A stretch of 64,000 nucleotides of DNA from Ignavibacteria bacterium UBA2360 (GCA_002344125.1 DDTQ01000011.1:1081220-1145219); one strand, 5' to 3'. Shown: positions 52,113-61,335, counted from the first letter of the stretch. Notes: generated by a model not told the origin, from the letters alone. Numbers and translations are program-made.

Positions 52113-54202
52113 TTTATTAACACCATCTTTCTGGTTTGGGTGAAGTTATCAGTTATTAGGCTGTAAAAATATATACCGCTTGAAAAATTTGAAGCATTCC
52201 AGTCTGTTTCATAGATTCCGGGTAGCAGACTTTCGTTTACCAGCACAGCGATTTCTTTGCCGAGGATATCATAAATTCTCAGGGAGATGACCCGACTGGA
52301 AAACTCACCGGAAGCCGGGATCGAGAATCTTATCTTTGTTTCCGGATTGAACGGGTTGGGATAATTCTGATGTAAATTGAACGACTTTGGAACTTGTGAA
52401 GATACAGTCGTAATCCCAATGCCGCCGCTAATTGTTCTGATTATTGTTCCGGTGTTTCCAACAGCCCATCCCTCACTACTATTTAGAAAATGTATTGAAT
52501 TTATGGATGCCGGATAACTCAAGCTGATTTGAAGCTGCCAATTCAATCCGCCGTTTGTGGTACCCCTGATTCCTGTTCCCCCTACCCAGCCGGTTTGCTC
52601 GTTTACAAAACACATATCTCCACCACTGCCCGTACCGGCAAAATAACCTATCCAGTTTGTTCCGCTGTTCATGGTCTTAAATACCATGCCGTTAGATGTG
52701 GAGGATGAAAAGTACCCCGTTCCGGAATTTGTGAACTGAACCCGGTATGAACCTACAGAACCCGGGAGTGAAAACCAGTTTATTCCACCATTAGTTGATT
52801 TGTACAACGTAGATAAACCTGCAATGTAACCGGTGTTTTCATCTGTAAACCACACATCCTGTAATATCGAATTATAGATTTGGTGCTTGTAGGTATTCCA
52901 GTTTAAACCTGAATTAGTGGTTTTCAGTATTGCTGCCAATCTTCCTACAGCCCAGCCGGTGTTATCATTTATGAAAAAGATCGAATTTAAACTTGAAGTA
53001 TCCTGGTACACAGTATTCCAATTCAGACCGCTGTTCGTTGTTCTGAAAATTGCACCATGGGTATAGCCGTCACCGGCGCAAATATATCCGGTTGAGCTAT
53101 TCCTGAACAAAATGGACTTAATATTGAAAGTTGTGTTTAAATTTTCTGATTGCCAGTTTATTCCGGAGTTAGTAGTTCTCAATATTCTTCCGGAATTACT
53201 GCCAATGTATCCGGTTTGGGAGTTTGCGAAGTGTACACATGTAAGATTATTGTAAGTAATGAATTGCTTAAGTACCAAATCCCAGTTTTGACCTTCATCA
53301 AGAGATTTATGGATTGTGCCTGTATCTGCTGCACACCAAAAAGTGTTTGCCGAAGCAGGGCTTACAGCATATATTTTTCCTAAGTTACTGCTATTTGTGT
53401 GAGGATTCCATGAAAGTCCGCCATTAGTGGTTCGGAAGTTGCTGCCGAAACTGCCAAACATGTATCCTGTGCTTTGCGAAGTAAAGAAGAATGAGACAAC
53501 AATGTCGTTAAATCCTGCGTAAATCGGCATCCAATTTAACCCGGCATTTGTTGTTCGGAATATATTGTTTCCTGTACCGCATACATATCCGGTTTGCTGA
53601 TCGATAAATGAGATTTTTGTAAAAAATCCCAGATTAACATCAGTAAACTTTATCCAGTTATTGCCACTGTTTGTAGTTGTTAATATAGTTCCCCAATCGC
53701 CAGCACATACTCCGAAATTACTATTGATGAAATGAATAGAGTTGAGTTTTTCATTGACTCCTGAAGTTAGTTGTATCCAGTTTATCCCTCCGTTTATGGT
53801 TTTGCTGATAAAACCACCTAATCCGCAGGAATAACCGGTGTTTTCGTTTAGAAAGAATAATGATGAACCAATAACCGGAGAAGTAACAATCGACCAGCTA
53901 GTTCCGCCGTTTGAAGTAAAATTTAATCTATTACTACCAAAAACCCAGCCTGTTTGACTGTTCAGAAAAAAGTGATTACTGCTGCCTATACTATCTGTCC
54001 TGATCCACGATGTTCCACCGTCTGTTGTTTTTTTATAGAAATTATTTCCCAAAACATAGCCTGTTAAATCATTTGCGAAGTAAATGCCGCTATAATAAGG
54101 TGAATAGGTATCGCCAGTCCCGCCATACATCAGCTCCCAGCCGCTTTGCGAAAAAGTATTTGATGCTATCACCAATAAAATTAATGTAATTATCCTTTTC
54201 AT
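52109..54202 (-). CDS. T9SS-secreted family B protein (Ycf48-type propellers), first copy
   Basis: A 697-residue secreted protein. Signal peptide 1-19 (LILLVIASNTFSQ). About twelve Ycf48-like blades (GFISKTINGGINW, TILTTTNSGNNW, GRILRTTNSGINW, AILKTTNSGLNW, TLYKSTNGGINW, GTIIRTISGG). Colinear with the product of 48310, so the two are duplicates. The sorting domain (FNLHQNYPNPFNPET to RKMVLIK) is more diverged than the others in the operon and has a loop EFSSRVIS of exactly the length of the type A insert, with the right arm still recognisable. ATGA overlaps at both ends. Confidence 0.9.
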   Translation of the reverse strand: MKRIITLILLVIASNTFSQSGWELMYGGTGDTYSPYYSGIYFANDLTGYVLGNNFYKKTTDGGTSWIRTDSIGSSNHFFLNSQTGWVFGSNRLNFTSNGGTSWSIVTSPVIGSSLFFLNENTGYSCGLGGFISKTINGGINWIQLTSGVNEKLNSIHFINSNFGVCAGDWGTILTTTNSGNNWIKFTDVNLGFFTKISFIDQQTGYVCGTGNNIFRTTNAGLNWMPIYAGFNDIVVSFFFTSQSTGYMFGSFGSNFRTTNGGLSWNPHTNSSNLGKIYAVSPASANTFWCAADTGTIHKSLDEGQNWDLVLKQFITYNNLTCVHFANSQTGYIGSNSGRILRTTNSGINWQSENLNTTFNIKSILFRNSSTGYICAGDGYTHGAIFRTTNSGLNWNTVYQDTSSLNSIFFINDNTGWAVGRLAAILKTTNSGLNWNTYKHQIYNSILQDVWFTDENTGYIAGLSTLYKSTNGGINWFSLPGSVGSYRVQFTNSGTGYFSSSTSNGMVFKTMNSGTNWIGYFAGTGSGGDMCFVNEQTGWVGGTGIRGTTNGGLNWQLQISLSYPASINSIHFLNSSEGWAVGNTGTIIRTISGGIGITTVSSQVPKSFNLHQNYPNPFNPETKIRFSIPASGEFSSRVISLRIYDILGKEIAVLVNESLLPGIYETDWNASNFSSGIYFYSLITDNFTQTRKMVLIK
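52281..52320. repeat. Probable eroded type A repeat inside a coding sequence
   Basis: Minus strand ATCCCGGCTTCCGGTGAG..., then CGGGTCATCTCCCTGAGA. The right arm matches CGGGTCGTCTCACTTAGA of 31728-31745 and the loop has the same 15-codon length; the left arm has decayed, so it no longer folds. Confidence 0.45.
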
Positions 54203-55944
54203 TTTACCACCACCATTTTTTTTGTTTGGGTGAATTCATTTGTAATTAGTGAATAAAAATACACGCCGCTTGGCAGGTTTTCGGAGTTCCAGTTTATTTC
54301 ATATATGCAGGGTTTAAGTTGTTCGTTAACAAGTACGGCTATTTCTTTGCCGAGTACATCGTAAATTTTAAGTAACACACCCCGTCCGGCTACGCCGTCC
54401 ACCCCTCTCGAGAGGGGAATATGGAATTTTATTTTTGTAACCGGATTGAATGGGTTTGGATAATTCTGGAACAGCTCAAATTTTAGTGGAATCTCAGTGC
54501 TTATCGGCTCAATGCCTATCGGCACACAAGTGCGGAAATCATTGTAATAATACTTTAATGCTGAATCAGATAACGATTGCAGCGCACATACATTTAAATT
54601 ATTATTCCCGCCATCACGGGTTATCATATAGCTTATTAATACTATTTGTGTATCGCCGGATTGCATTGTGAAAGGCCCCGAATTTAGTATTCCTCTCCTA
54701 TCACCGGGGAGACTGTCATACCAACCTGTTTTTTGGCATGCGTTACCTGAGTATTTAAATGAAGTAGGATTTCCTGTTAACCAATTGATAAATGAATTTC
54801 CGCACCCATCTTTGCCCCGCATAAAATTAAATGCGGATATGGCATTATCAGGATCTCCATAACACTGAGAACTGCCAAAATGTGTGAAGCCGCTTAATCC
54901 GGTTTGCTTAAATCCTATCAATGTATCATACGGCAGGAAAACCGTATCATTATTTGATAACGAATTTACTAATGGACTTTGCAAAAATCTAATGCCACAA
55001 GCCGGCGGGTTTACACCATAAACTGGATCAGAATTATCACTATTATATTCAAAACCTAAATTCCTGATTGTATCACATCCCATTGCATCATCACCGGCAT
55101 CTCCTAAATCAAAATCATTTGGAAAAGAAATATAGGTACTATCCCAATTCAGCGAACTCTTATTAATGATCCTGTACTTAACAAAATACATATCGCGCAG
55201 GGGAAAGCAGTTGAACATGAAATTGATCTGCTGAATTTCAACACCTAACGGTAATGAACCGCCGGGCAGTGATAATTCTGAAGCATGCTGATTGTTTGTG
55301 CAATTAGTATAATCCATGTAAACAAAGAATGAGAGTTCTTCAGGCCTTGCAGTCATTCCATTACCTATACCCGGTCGGTCTCCATCCCAGGCAGGCTGAT
55401 AGCCGGGAATGCCGTTGACTTCAACATAAGGCGCGCCTTTTTCAACTGGCCAGGCTGCCCAGGAATCATAATTAAATGTGTATTGCCTGCCTCCGGCAAT
55501 CTTATATCGCGTGCCGCCACTGAATAATGCTTGATCGGTCAATTGCACATAATATGCCCGCCAGGAGGGATCACTGCAGACAGATGATGGAGGAACCTGA
55601 CCTATTTGCGGAATATTGCCCGGTGAATAATGAGTGTTATAGAATGATGCGGCAAGTCTCAGTTCACGCTGTGGACCCACCTTTGCGCCTACCCATATGC
55701 CCGATGTGAACACTGCAGTCATTCTTTGCGGGGCAGTCGCCGGCCATATGAATCCGGCTTCGCCATTTGCAAAGGTAATTTTGTCATAGTTAAAATATCC
55801 GTCAGTTCTGAAAACCGCGTTTATGTTATTGCCCTGCATGAACAGGCTTTGTGCCGGAGCCAAACTTTGTGAGTAAACTGAAATTGTTGGGATTATTGAT
55901 GCTGCTATCAATAAGAGAATAAGATAGTATCTGAGGGATTTCAT
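54199..55944 (-). CDS. T9SS-secreted family A protein, first copy (function unknown)
   Basis: A 581-residue secreted protein and first gene of the operon. It has a longer signal peptide than its paralogues (about 1-25, YYLILLLIAASIIPTISVYS). The rest matches family A (LAPAQSLFMQGNNINAVFRT, AGFIWPATAPQRMTAVFTSG, NCTNNQH, NCFPL, GCDTIRN, CYGDPD, GNACQKTGWYD). The sorting domain (FELFQNYPNPFNPVT to KKMVVVK) has the full type B insert, and the normally conserved Gly in LKPGIYEINW is Cys (LKPCIYEINW, one G-to-T change). No Shine-Dalgarno is evident. Downstream gene overlaps by ATGA. Confidence 0.85.
   Translation of the reverse strand: MKSLRYYLILLLIAASIIPTISVYSQSLAPAQSLFMQGNNINAVFRTDGYFNYDKITFANGEAGFIWPATAPQRMTAVFTSGIWVGAKVGPQRELRLAASFYNTHYSPGNIPQIGQVPPSSVCSDPSWRAYYVQLTDQALFSGGTRYKIAGGRQYTFNYDSWAAWPVEKGAPYVEVNGIPGYQPAWDGDRPGIGNGMTARPEELSFFVYMDYTNCTNNQHASELSLPGGSLPLGVEIQQINFMFNCFPLRDMYFVKYRIINKSSLNWDSTYISFPNDFDLGDAGDDAMGCDTIRNLGFEYNSDNSDPVYGVNPPACGIRFLQSPLVNSLSNNDTVFLPYDTLIGFKQTGLSGFTHFGSSQCYGDPDNAISAFNFMRGKDGCGNSFINWLTGNPTSFKYSGNACQKTGWYDSLPGDRRGILNSGPFTMQSGDTQIVLISYMITRDGGNNNLNVCALQSLSDSALKYYYNDFRTCVPIGIEPISTEIPLKFELFQNYPNPFNPVTKIKFHIPLSRGVDGVAGRGVLLKIYDVLGKEIAVLVNEQLKPCIYEINWNSENLPSGVYFYSLITNEFTQTKKMVVVK
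54377..54420. repeat. Type B repeat inside a coding sequence, full version
   Basis: Same 44 bases as 50572-50615, in frame as IPLSRGVDGVAGRGV. Confidence 0.85.
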
Positions 55945-56118
55945 ATCTTTTTTCTAAAACATAACCAAAAAAAGATGGTTTGTCAATAAACAAATGAGAA
56001 ATTATTAATTTAGGGATTTTGCCCGTTTAACAGAAAACAGGAAAACAAACTTTGGTGAACTACACTATTTTCGAGGAAATTACAATTTAAACAGCATATT
56101 TGTCTTAAGCTAAACAAC

Positions 56119-56140
56119 GGCTAAAAAGACAGGTTTAGCC
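56119..56140 (-). terminator. Possible weak terminator at the end of the permease gene
   Basis: GGCTAAA and TTTAGCC pair over seven bases, overlapping the stop codon at 56135; GTTGTTT follows on the minus strand. Confidence 0.35.
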
Positions 56141-57733
56141 CTTTCTGCGGACAAACCCGAAATAATTCAGCCAGAATGTAACAGTAATAAACGCAAGCAC
56201 GGCAATTAGTGTTGTCATCATGTTTTTATACACAAACAGCTGAAGCACTATTATAACAGAACCGTAAACAAACGGGTAGATTATTGCCGTCATTCGCTGA
56301 AGCGAATTGATAAGAGTGTTTTCTTTTGTAAAGGGAAGTACACGGCTTAATAAGTTATAAATTGAATTGTAAAGATTTGCCGCTGCAAATATAAATACTG
56401 TATGCAGCAATGCCTGGTGCATCGGCATTGTAAAAAGAAAAAGTATTCCAAGTCCAGCGCAGGTTGGTATTAACAGGTAAACCACAAAGAATTTCCTGAA
56501 TCCGTTCTTAAAATTCCTTTTGGATATTAGCGGGTATGAATCATATATCCACGAAACACCCGGATAGTTTGTAATTTTTACACCAATAATTGCTGTGTTA
56601 AGAACAACCAGAACACTCAGCAGCAATGAAATATGGAACACAGGCTTAAGCTCAAAATAATTCCTGTCAAACGGAGGCGGCAGTTGTTTTGTTATCAGCG
56701 CGAATACAGCAAGGCCCAATGGAATAATTATCATGGGCAAAATTGCCAGCCTTACGGTTTTATCTTTGTAATACAAAGATCTTATTAATCCGAACGAAGA
56801 GCGTTCTGTGTTATTCCTTAAATATACATTCTGAATGAAGTCTCTTACCGCTGCAAAAATGAAGAAAGGCTGTTTGATGTTTGCTGCTCCATTGAGTATT
56901 CGGCTGTTTAAGAATTTATCGCGTATGTGACCGAAGTTTTCCAGCAGGTACAGCTTTAAGCTGTAATAACTGAGAATTGTTATCAAGAGGGGAGCCGTAA
57001 GTTTGATTATCAGCGCGGGTTCAAGCAGGTATTGGTTCCGCGTTACCAAAAAGGCAAACCACGCCTGCGGAAAGTAATCGATGTAGCCCTTTGTTTGCAG
57101 CGAGGCAATGTAACCGTTAACGCTGCTTCCAGGTTTGCCGGTGATGCCGAATGATACGAACTGGTACGCCATTATAAGCACAAGTATCATTAATACCTGG
57201 AAGACCATTGTATATGAACCCACACTTTTTGAGCGAAAAGTTCTTACTGCCGCGCTGTAAAGAAGTACAAGGATATTGGTAATAAAGAAACATAGCATGA
57301 ATGCCGATATGTAGAACAACAGCGCACGCGGGAACGATCTTAAAATGGCATAATAGTATATACTCCCGGGCACAAGCAGCGGTAAAGAAAGCAGCAGCAG
57401 GTACCTGGTTAACATGTAAAGCTTGGCATTCACCAGCAGCCTGTTATCTATAGGCATTGCTGAGAGTATTTCTGATTCGGTTTTGCTTGTGATGAGATTA
57501 TCAAGCTCAGTAATAATTGTAAACGCAATTATCAGCGAGTAGAACAGAAATGTGATAAAAGCAAACTGGAATCCTGTCGGGTCAGCGTTTTGCTTAAGCA
57601 GCAGCCATGGCAAAAATACACCAGGTATGAAATAGGATATGTTCAGATACAGCATTTTTCTGCCTGAACCCGTTTTGCTTCGGGTTTCAAGCTTTAACAG
57701 CAGACTGCCAAGTACTTTAACTTTATTTATCAA
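56135..57733 (-). CDS. Large ABC-2-like membrane permease, orphan
   Basis: A 532-residue polytopic membrane protein with about twelve hydrophobic helices. The segment LDNLITSKTESEILSAMPID followed by NRLLVNAKL resembles the coupling region of ABC-2 export permeases, where ERxxxxLLxSLPI precedes the next helix, so an ABC exporter subunit is the best guess. No ATPase gene is adjacent. It is the last of three minus-strand genes spaced by 12 and 21 bases (GT39-like protein, MltG, this protein). Confidence 0.7.
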   Translation of the reverse strand: MINKVKVLGSLLLKLETRSKTGSGRKMLYLNISYFIPGVFLPWLLLKQNADPTGFQFAFITFLFYSLIIAFTIITELDNLITSKTESEILSAMPIDNRLLVNAKLYMLTRYLLLLSLPLLVPGSIYYYAILRSFPRALLFYISAFMLCFFITNILVLLYSAAVRTFRSKSVGSYTMVFQVLMILVLIMAYQFVSFGITGKPGSSVNGYIASLQTKGYIDYFPQAWFAFLVTRNQYLLEPALIIKLTAPLLITILSYYSLKLYLLENFGHIRDKFLNSRILNGAANIKQPFFIFAAVRDFIQNVYLRNNTERSSFGLIRSLYYKDKTVRLAILPMIIIPLGLAVFALITKQLPPPFDRNYFELKPVFHISLLLSVLVVLNTAIIGVKITNYPGVSWIYDSYPLISKRNFKNGFRKFFVVYLLIPTCAGLGILFLFTMPMHQALLHTVFIFAAANLYNSIYNLLSRVLPFTKENTLINSLQRMTAIIYPFVYGSVIIVLQLFVYKNMMTTLIAVLAFITVTFWLNYFGFVRRKG

Positions 57734-57754
57734 TAATTTATATTACCCGGGCTG

Positions 57755-58786
57755 TTATTCCTGTTTTTTCTCTTCAAGCTCTTTTAAATATTGCTGGTAT
57801 AATTGAATGTTCTTTTTATGTTCTTCATAACTCTCAGCAAAACGGTGAGAGCCGTCGCCTTTGGCGACAAAATAAATATACTTATTTTCTTCGGGCATTA
57901 ACGCGGCAAGTATTGAGCTTAACCCCGGGTTATTTATCGGACCGGGAGGAAGTCCTTTGTTCAAATAGGTATTGTATGGCGATTCTATCTTAAGATCACT
58001 ATATAACAACCTGTTCTTGGGTCCGCCGGGCAGTATATACTGCACAGTTGGATCAGCCTGCAGCCGCATTCCCTTTTTTATCCTGTTGTAATAAACCCCC
58101 GAGATGGTCTTCTTTTCAGGTTCAAACTTTGTTTCACCTTCAATTATCGAGGCCATTGTAACCAGGTCGTTCAGGCTTAATTTTCTGTTTGTCATTTCTT
58201 CACGTATCTCCGGGGAAATGCGTTTGCGGAAAGTTGCCGCCATCAATGAAACAATTTCCTTTTCACGGTTCAGTGAAGTGAATCTGAATTGGTATGTATC
58301 GGGGAATAAGTACCCCTCAAGATCTTTCGCTTCTATTCCCAGCAGCCTTATCAGGCTGTCATTTTTCGCTTCTTCTACAAACCGGGCTGAATCAACCCCG
58401 ATCTGCCTCTGCAATAACCTGCCCATCTGCCTGATATTCAGGCCTTCGGGAATTGTTACCGTAACCGTTCTGATCACTGAAGGATCAGTTATCGTATTAA
58501 GTACATTCAGGTAAGTTAATCCATTGGGAATTCTGTATTCACCCGGTATCAGATTATCCTGGTATCCAAACAGCCTTCCAAGCGCGATAAATACATAACG
58601 GTTATATATTGCCTGGCTTTCTTCAAGCTTAACTGCAACGCTTCTCAGGTTATCACCCCTGGTGATCTTTATAACAACGTCACCGGCTGAATTGTTGTAT
58701 ATCCTGTTCATAAATCCCAGCTGCAGTAATAAGAACACTGCGAATGAAATTATAAATACTGCCGGGAATATTATTCTTTGGCGCAT
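57755..58786 (-). CDS. mltG: Endolytic murein transglycosylase MltG
   Basis: MltG cleaves nascent peptidoglycan strands at the inner membrane and so sets glycan length. The 343-residue protein has one N-terminal membrane helix (about 5-25), a LysM-like part (VVIKITRGDNLRSVAVKLEE) and the YceG domain with catalytic Glu216 in MASIIEGETKF; further family motifs are GVYYNRIKKGMRLQADPTVQ, SPYNTYLNKGLPPGPINNPG and FVAKGDGSHRFAESYEEH. Length and motifs are normal. It is preceded by the GT39-like gene (12 bases) and followed by the permease gene (21 bases). Confidence 0.96.
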   Translation of the reverse strand: MRQRIIFPAVFIISFAVFLLLQLGFMNRIYNNSAGDVVIKITRGDNLRSVAVKLEESQAIYNRYVFIALGRLFGYQDNLIPGEYRIPNGLTYLNVLNTITDPSVIRTVTVTIPEGLNIRQMGRLLQRQIGVDSARFVEEAKNDSLIRLLGIEAKDLEGYLFPDTYQFRFTSLNREKEIVSLMAATFRKRISPEIREEMTNRKLSLNDLVTMASIIEGETKFEPEKKTISGVYYNRIKKGMRLQADPTVQYILPGGPKNRLLYSDLKIESPYNTYLNKGLPPGPINNPGLSSILAALMPEENKYIYFVAKGDGSHRFAESYEEHKKNIQLYQQYLKELEEKKQE

Positions 58787-58798
58787 CAGCCGGATTTT

Positions 58799-60787
58799 TT
58801 ATTTTAGTTTTATTGAATCCTGTTTGGTTTCTCCCAGTCCGCTAATAATCCTTAGGGCTGTTGTATCGTTTGGGTTTGTTTCCAGATATTTTCCGATGAT
58901 ATTTTTTGTTTCGGGGATCTTGTTCTGCGCTTTGTACAGGTTTGCCAGCGAAAGTATTGCGTCTCTATAACCGGGGTAAATTTCTATTGCCTTCAGCAGA
59001 CTTTTTTCTGCGTTCCCGGGATCGTTCAGCGCCGTGTAAACATACGCAAGTCTAATGTATGTTAGTGAGCTGTTCGGATCCATAGCCGCTACCTGCTTCA
59101 AGACACTCAGTGCCTGCTGGTACTGCCTGGCGTTTATGAAGTTCACTGCATACTGAATACCGCTGTTAACTTCTGCTGAAAGAATATGGATCTTATCGGG
59201 TTGATACCTGAAGATCTGCATTATTTCAAAGTTCTGGTCGCCGAATTCAATCAGCGGTTCATCGTTAACCACCTGGAACCACTCCTTTAAAAAAGCCATA
59301 TATGATACCTTCTGCGATTTCATCTGTTCAAGTACAAAATCCACAAATTCTGTTTTATTCAGCCTGGAAATAAATTCCGGGTTTATCAAACCAACTACAT
59401 CAAGTACTTTCCTTTCAGAATAAAACGCGATCGCACCAACATCGTGAGTCGCAATTATGGAACTTTCCGGTGTATTATCCTTAAGCCACTTTGCGGCAAC
59501 AACCTGTCTTATGTATATGTGCCTTGACTGATCCTGGTAGTTCTTCCTGTTTTCATAATATCCGGAGGCAAAATATACAACAGTACCTGCCAAAAGGATC
59601 ATATTAAGACCATTGACAAGTTTTTTATCATTCATAAAATTTGCAAGCCAAATAAAGAATTGCCTGCCGCCGTAAACTGCGAGCAATATGTAGAACGGAA
59701 ATACCGGCATCATATATCTGCCGAAGCGGTGAGCGTATGGAAGCTTATACCAGTACATAAAAATCAATATCGCTATAAAAAGAAACGCCGGTATAAGAGG
59801 ATTGTACCTTAACCTGAAGCTATCGTTGATAAGCTTAACAATCCCGAAAACAAACGGAATAAAAATAAGTATATAAGCTGATTCAGTGAAGTACTCCCAC
59901 ACCTCAGTTTTAAGGAAATCTCCCCGGCTGCGGAACTCAGCTGAATAATAAGCTATTTTTGCTCCGTAGGTATTTGGTAAAAGGGACCCTGATATAATAT
60001 AATTCATTACAAAATACGCCGCCATTATGAAACCGAATATTCCTGCAATTTTATACAGATCTTTCTTTTCAAACAAAGTAACATCTGCGTTTTCTTTCGG
60101 TGCTTTATTTTTCAGGTAAACCCTCAGGAAGTAATCTATCGCTATTGCCCCAATAAATGCAAGCGCGTCTGGCCGCGTCCAGAATGTCAAACCGAGTGTT
60201 ACGGCAAAGCCAATGGGGTTCATTTTGCGGTAATAATAGTAACAGGCAATCAGCAGGAAAATATACATCGTGGTTTCCATACCCGTTACCGTTATAAGAT
60301 TCAGCCATTTATCAAACACAAGCAGCAACGCTGCGGCTATAGCCAGCCAGTTTTCTTTAGGGAATGTAAGCGATGAAAGCCGGTAGAAGTAATATATTGA
60401 AAGAGTAAAAAATATGATACCCAGTATATAGCTTAGCCACATTTCATTTTTGGTAATAAAAAATCCTGCAGCGAGTATAATTGTGTATAGCGGCGAGGTT
60501 GAGCCGGCAGTTACTATTTCATTCTTAAAATATGAAAAGCTGCCGTATTCAGCAATGTTCTTTGCGAATTGCAGGTGTATCCACGGGTCATCCAGGGGGA
60601 AACTGTAATACTGGTTAACAGAGTAAGCGTAATTAATGTAATAATATGGCAGTCCTATAGAAAGTAACAGCAATACCGCGAGAATAACTGCTTGTGCAGT
60701 TTTGTTCAAGTTCAGATTGAGACTGATATCCGCCACCTGCCTCGCGTTTTTTTGTCTTTTTTCCTGCTTTTTGGTACCCTTTGCCAT
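58799..60787 (-). CDS. GT39/GT-C-like membrane glycosyltransferase with C-terminal TPR repeats
   Basis: A 662-residue protein. Residues about 30-440 contain some ten to twelve membrane helices with the GT-C acidic motif in the first outer loop (FPLDDPWIHLQFAKNIAEYG, Asp66-Asp67). Such enzymes take a sugar from a polyprenyl-phosphate donor. A soluble part follows (about 440-545) and two to three TPR units at about 555-645 (QQALSVLKQVAAMDPNSSLT, AEKSLLKAIEIYPGYRDAIL). The acceptor is unknown. It heads the operon with mltG. Confidence 0.85.
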   Translation of the reverse strand: MAKGTKKQEKRQKNARQVADISLNLNLNKTAQAVILAVLLLLSIGLPYYYINYAYSVNQYYSFPLDDPWIHLQFAKNIAEYGSFSYFKNEIVTAGSTSPLYTIILAAGFFITKNEMWLSYILGIIFFTLSIYYFYRLSSLTFPKENWLAIAAALLLVFDKWLNLITVTGMETTMYIFLLIACYYYYRKMNPIGFAVTLGLTFWTRPDALAFIGAIAIDYFLRVYLKNKAPKENADVTLFEKKDLYKIAGIFGFIMAAYFVMNYIISGSLLPNTYGAKIAYYSAEFRSRGDFLKTEVWEYFTESAYILIFIPFVFGIVKLINDSFRLRYNPLIPAFLFIAILIFMYWYKLPYAHRFGRYMMPVFPFYILLAVYGGRQFFIWLANFMNDKKLVNGLNMILLAGTVVYFASGYYENRKNYQDQSRHIYIRQVVAAKWLKDNTPESSIIATHDVGAIAFYSERKVLDVVGLINPEFISRLNKTEFVDFVLEQMKSQKVSYMAFLKEWFQVVNDEPLIEFGDQNFEIMQIFRYQPDKIHILSAEVNSGIQYAVNFINARQYQQALSVLKQVAAMDPNSSLTYIRLAYVYTALNDPGNAEKSLLKAIEIYPGYRDAILSLANLYKAQNKIPETKNIIGKYLETNPNDTTALRIISGLGETKQDSIKLK

Positions 60788-60953
60788 TTTTTAACTCATT
60801 ACTTATTTGTTGAAATGCCGTAAATAGAAGCTCAAAAATAGCGATTTTATGGCTGTTATTCAATTTAATTGAGAAATCTTTTAGAACCTGTTTGGATTAT
60901 AGATAATAATAATTATATTAACCGAATAACTAAAATAAACGGAGAAATAAAAT

Positions 60954-61298
60954 ATGATACAAAATCACATTATAATGATCGTAAATGCTGTGATCTTAAT
61001 AGCTTTGGGTGTTTACGGATATTCTTCGTCCGGCAGCCCCACGGCATTGATCGCTCCCGGGATCGGGCTTGTTCTGTTCATTCTTTCTTTTCCAACCAAA
61101 AAAGATAACCATGTTGCCGCGCATATTGCAGTTGGTCTAACCCTGGTAGCGGCAATTACTTTTATTATTATTGGGATCCGAAGAGCTAATCCCATGGTAA
61201 TTGCAATGGGTGTTATTACATTTTTGTGCTTCGATCTTTACATCCTGAATTTCATTTTAAGGAAGAAAAAAAGGGAAGCAAATAAATTACCTGAATAA
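60954..61298 (+). CDS. TMEM14/UPF0136-like small membrane protein
   Basis: A 114-residue protein with four hydrophobic helices and Gly-rich packing (LIALGVYGYSSSGSPTALIA, GIGLVLFILSF). This layout resembles the TMEM14 family, which is known in eukaryotes and many bacteria and is poorly characterised here. The helices are joined by short loops and the tail is basic (RKKKREANK). GGAGAAATAAA precedes the start. It is divergent from the GT39-like gene and ends at a bidirectional terminator. Confidence 0.75.
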   Translation: MIQNHIIMIVNAVILIALGVYGYSSSGSPTALIAPGIGLVLFILSFPTKKDNHVAAHIAVGLTLVAAITFIIIGIRRANPMVIAMGVITFLCFDLYILNFILRKKKREANKLPE

Positions 61299-61335
61299 TT
61301 TACTTTCGTTGATCTTTAATGCATTGGTATTTAAC

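Noticed and set aside
55959..55986. TTGACA-16-TTATGT promoter-like sequence before the A-B-A-B-A operon
   Set aside because: The boxes fit a sigma-70 pattern, but the start would lie only about eight bases before the ATG, and this group of bacteria uses other promoter boxes. The match may be chance.
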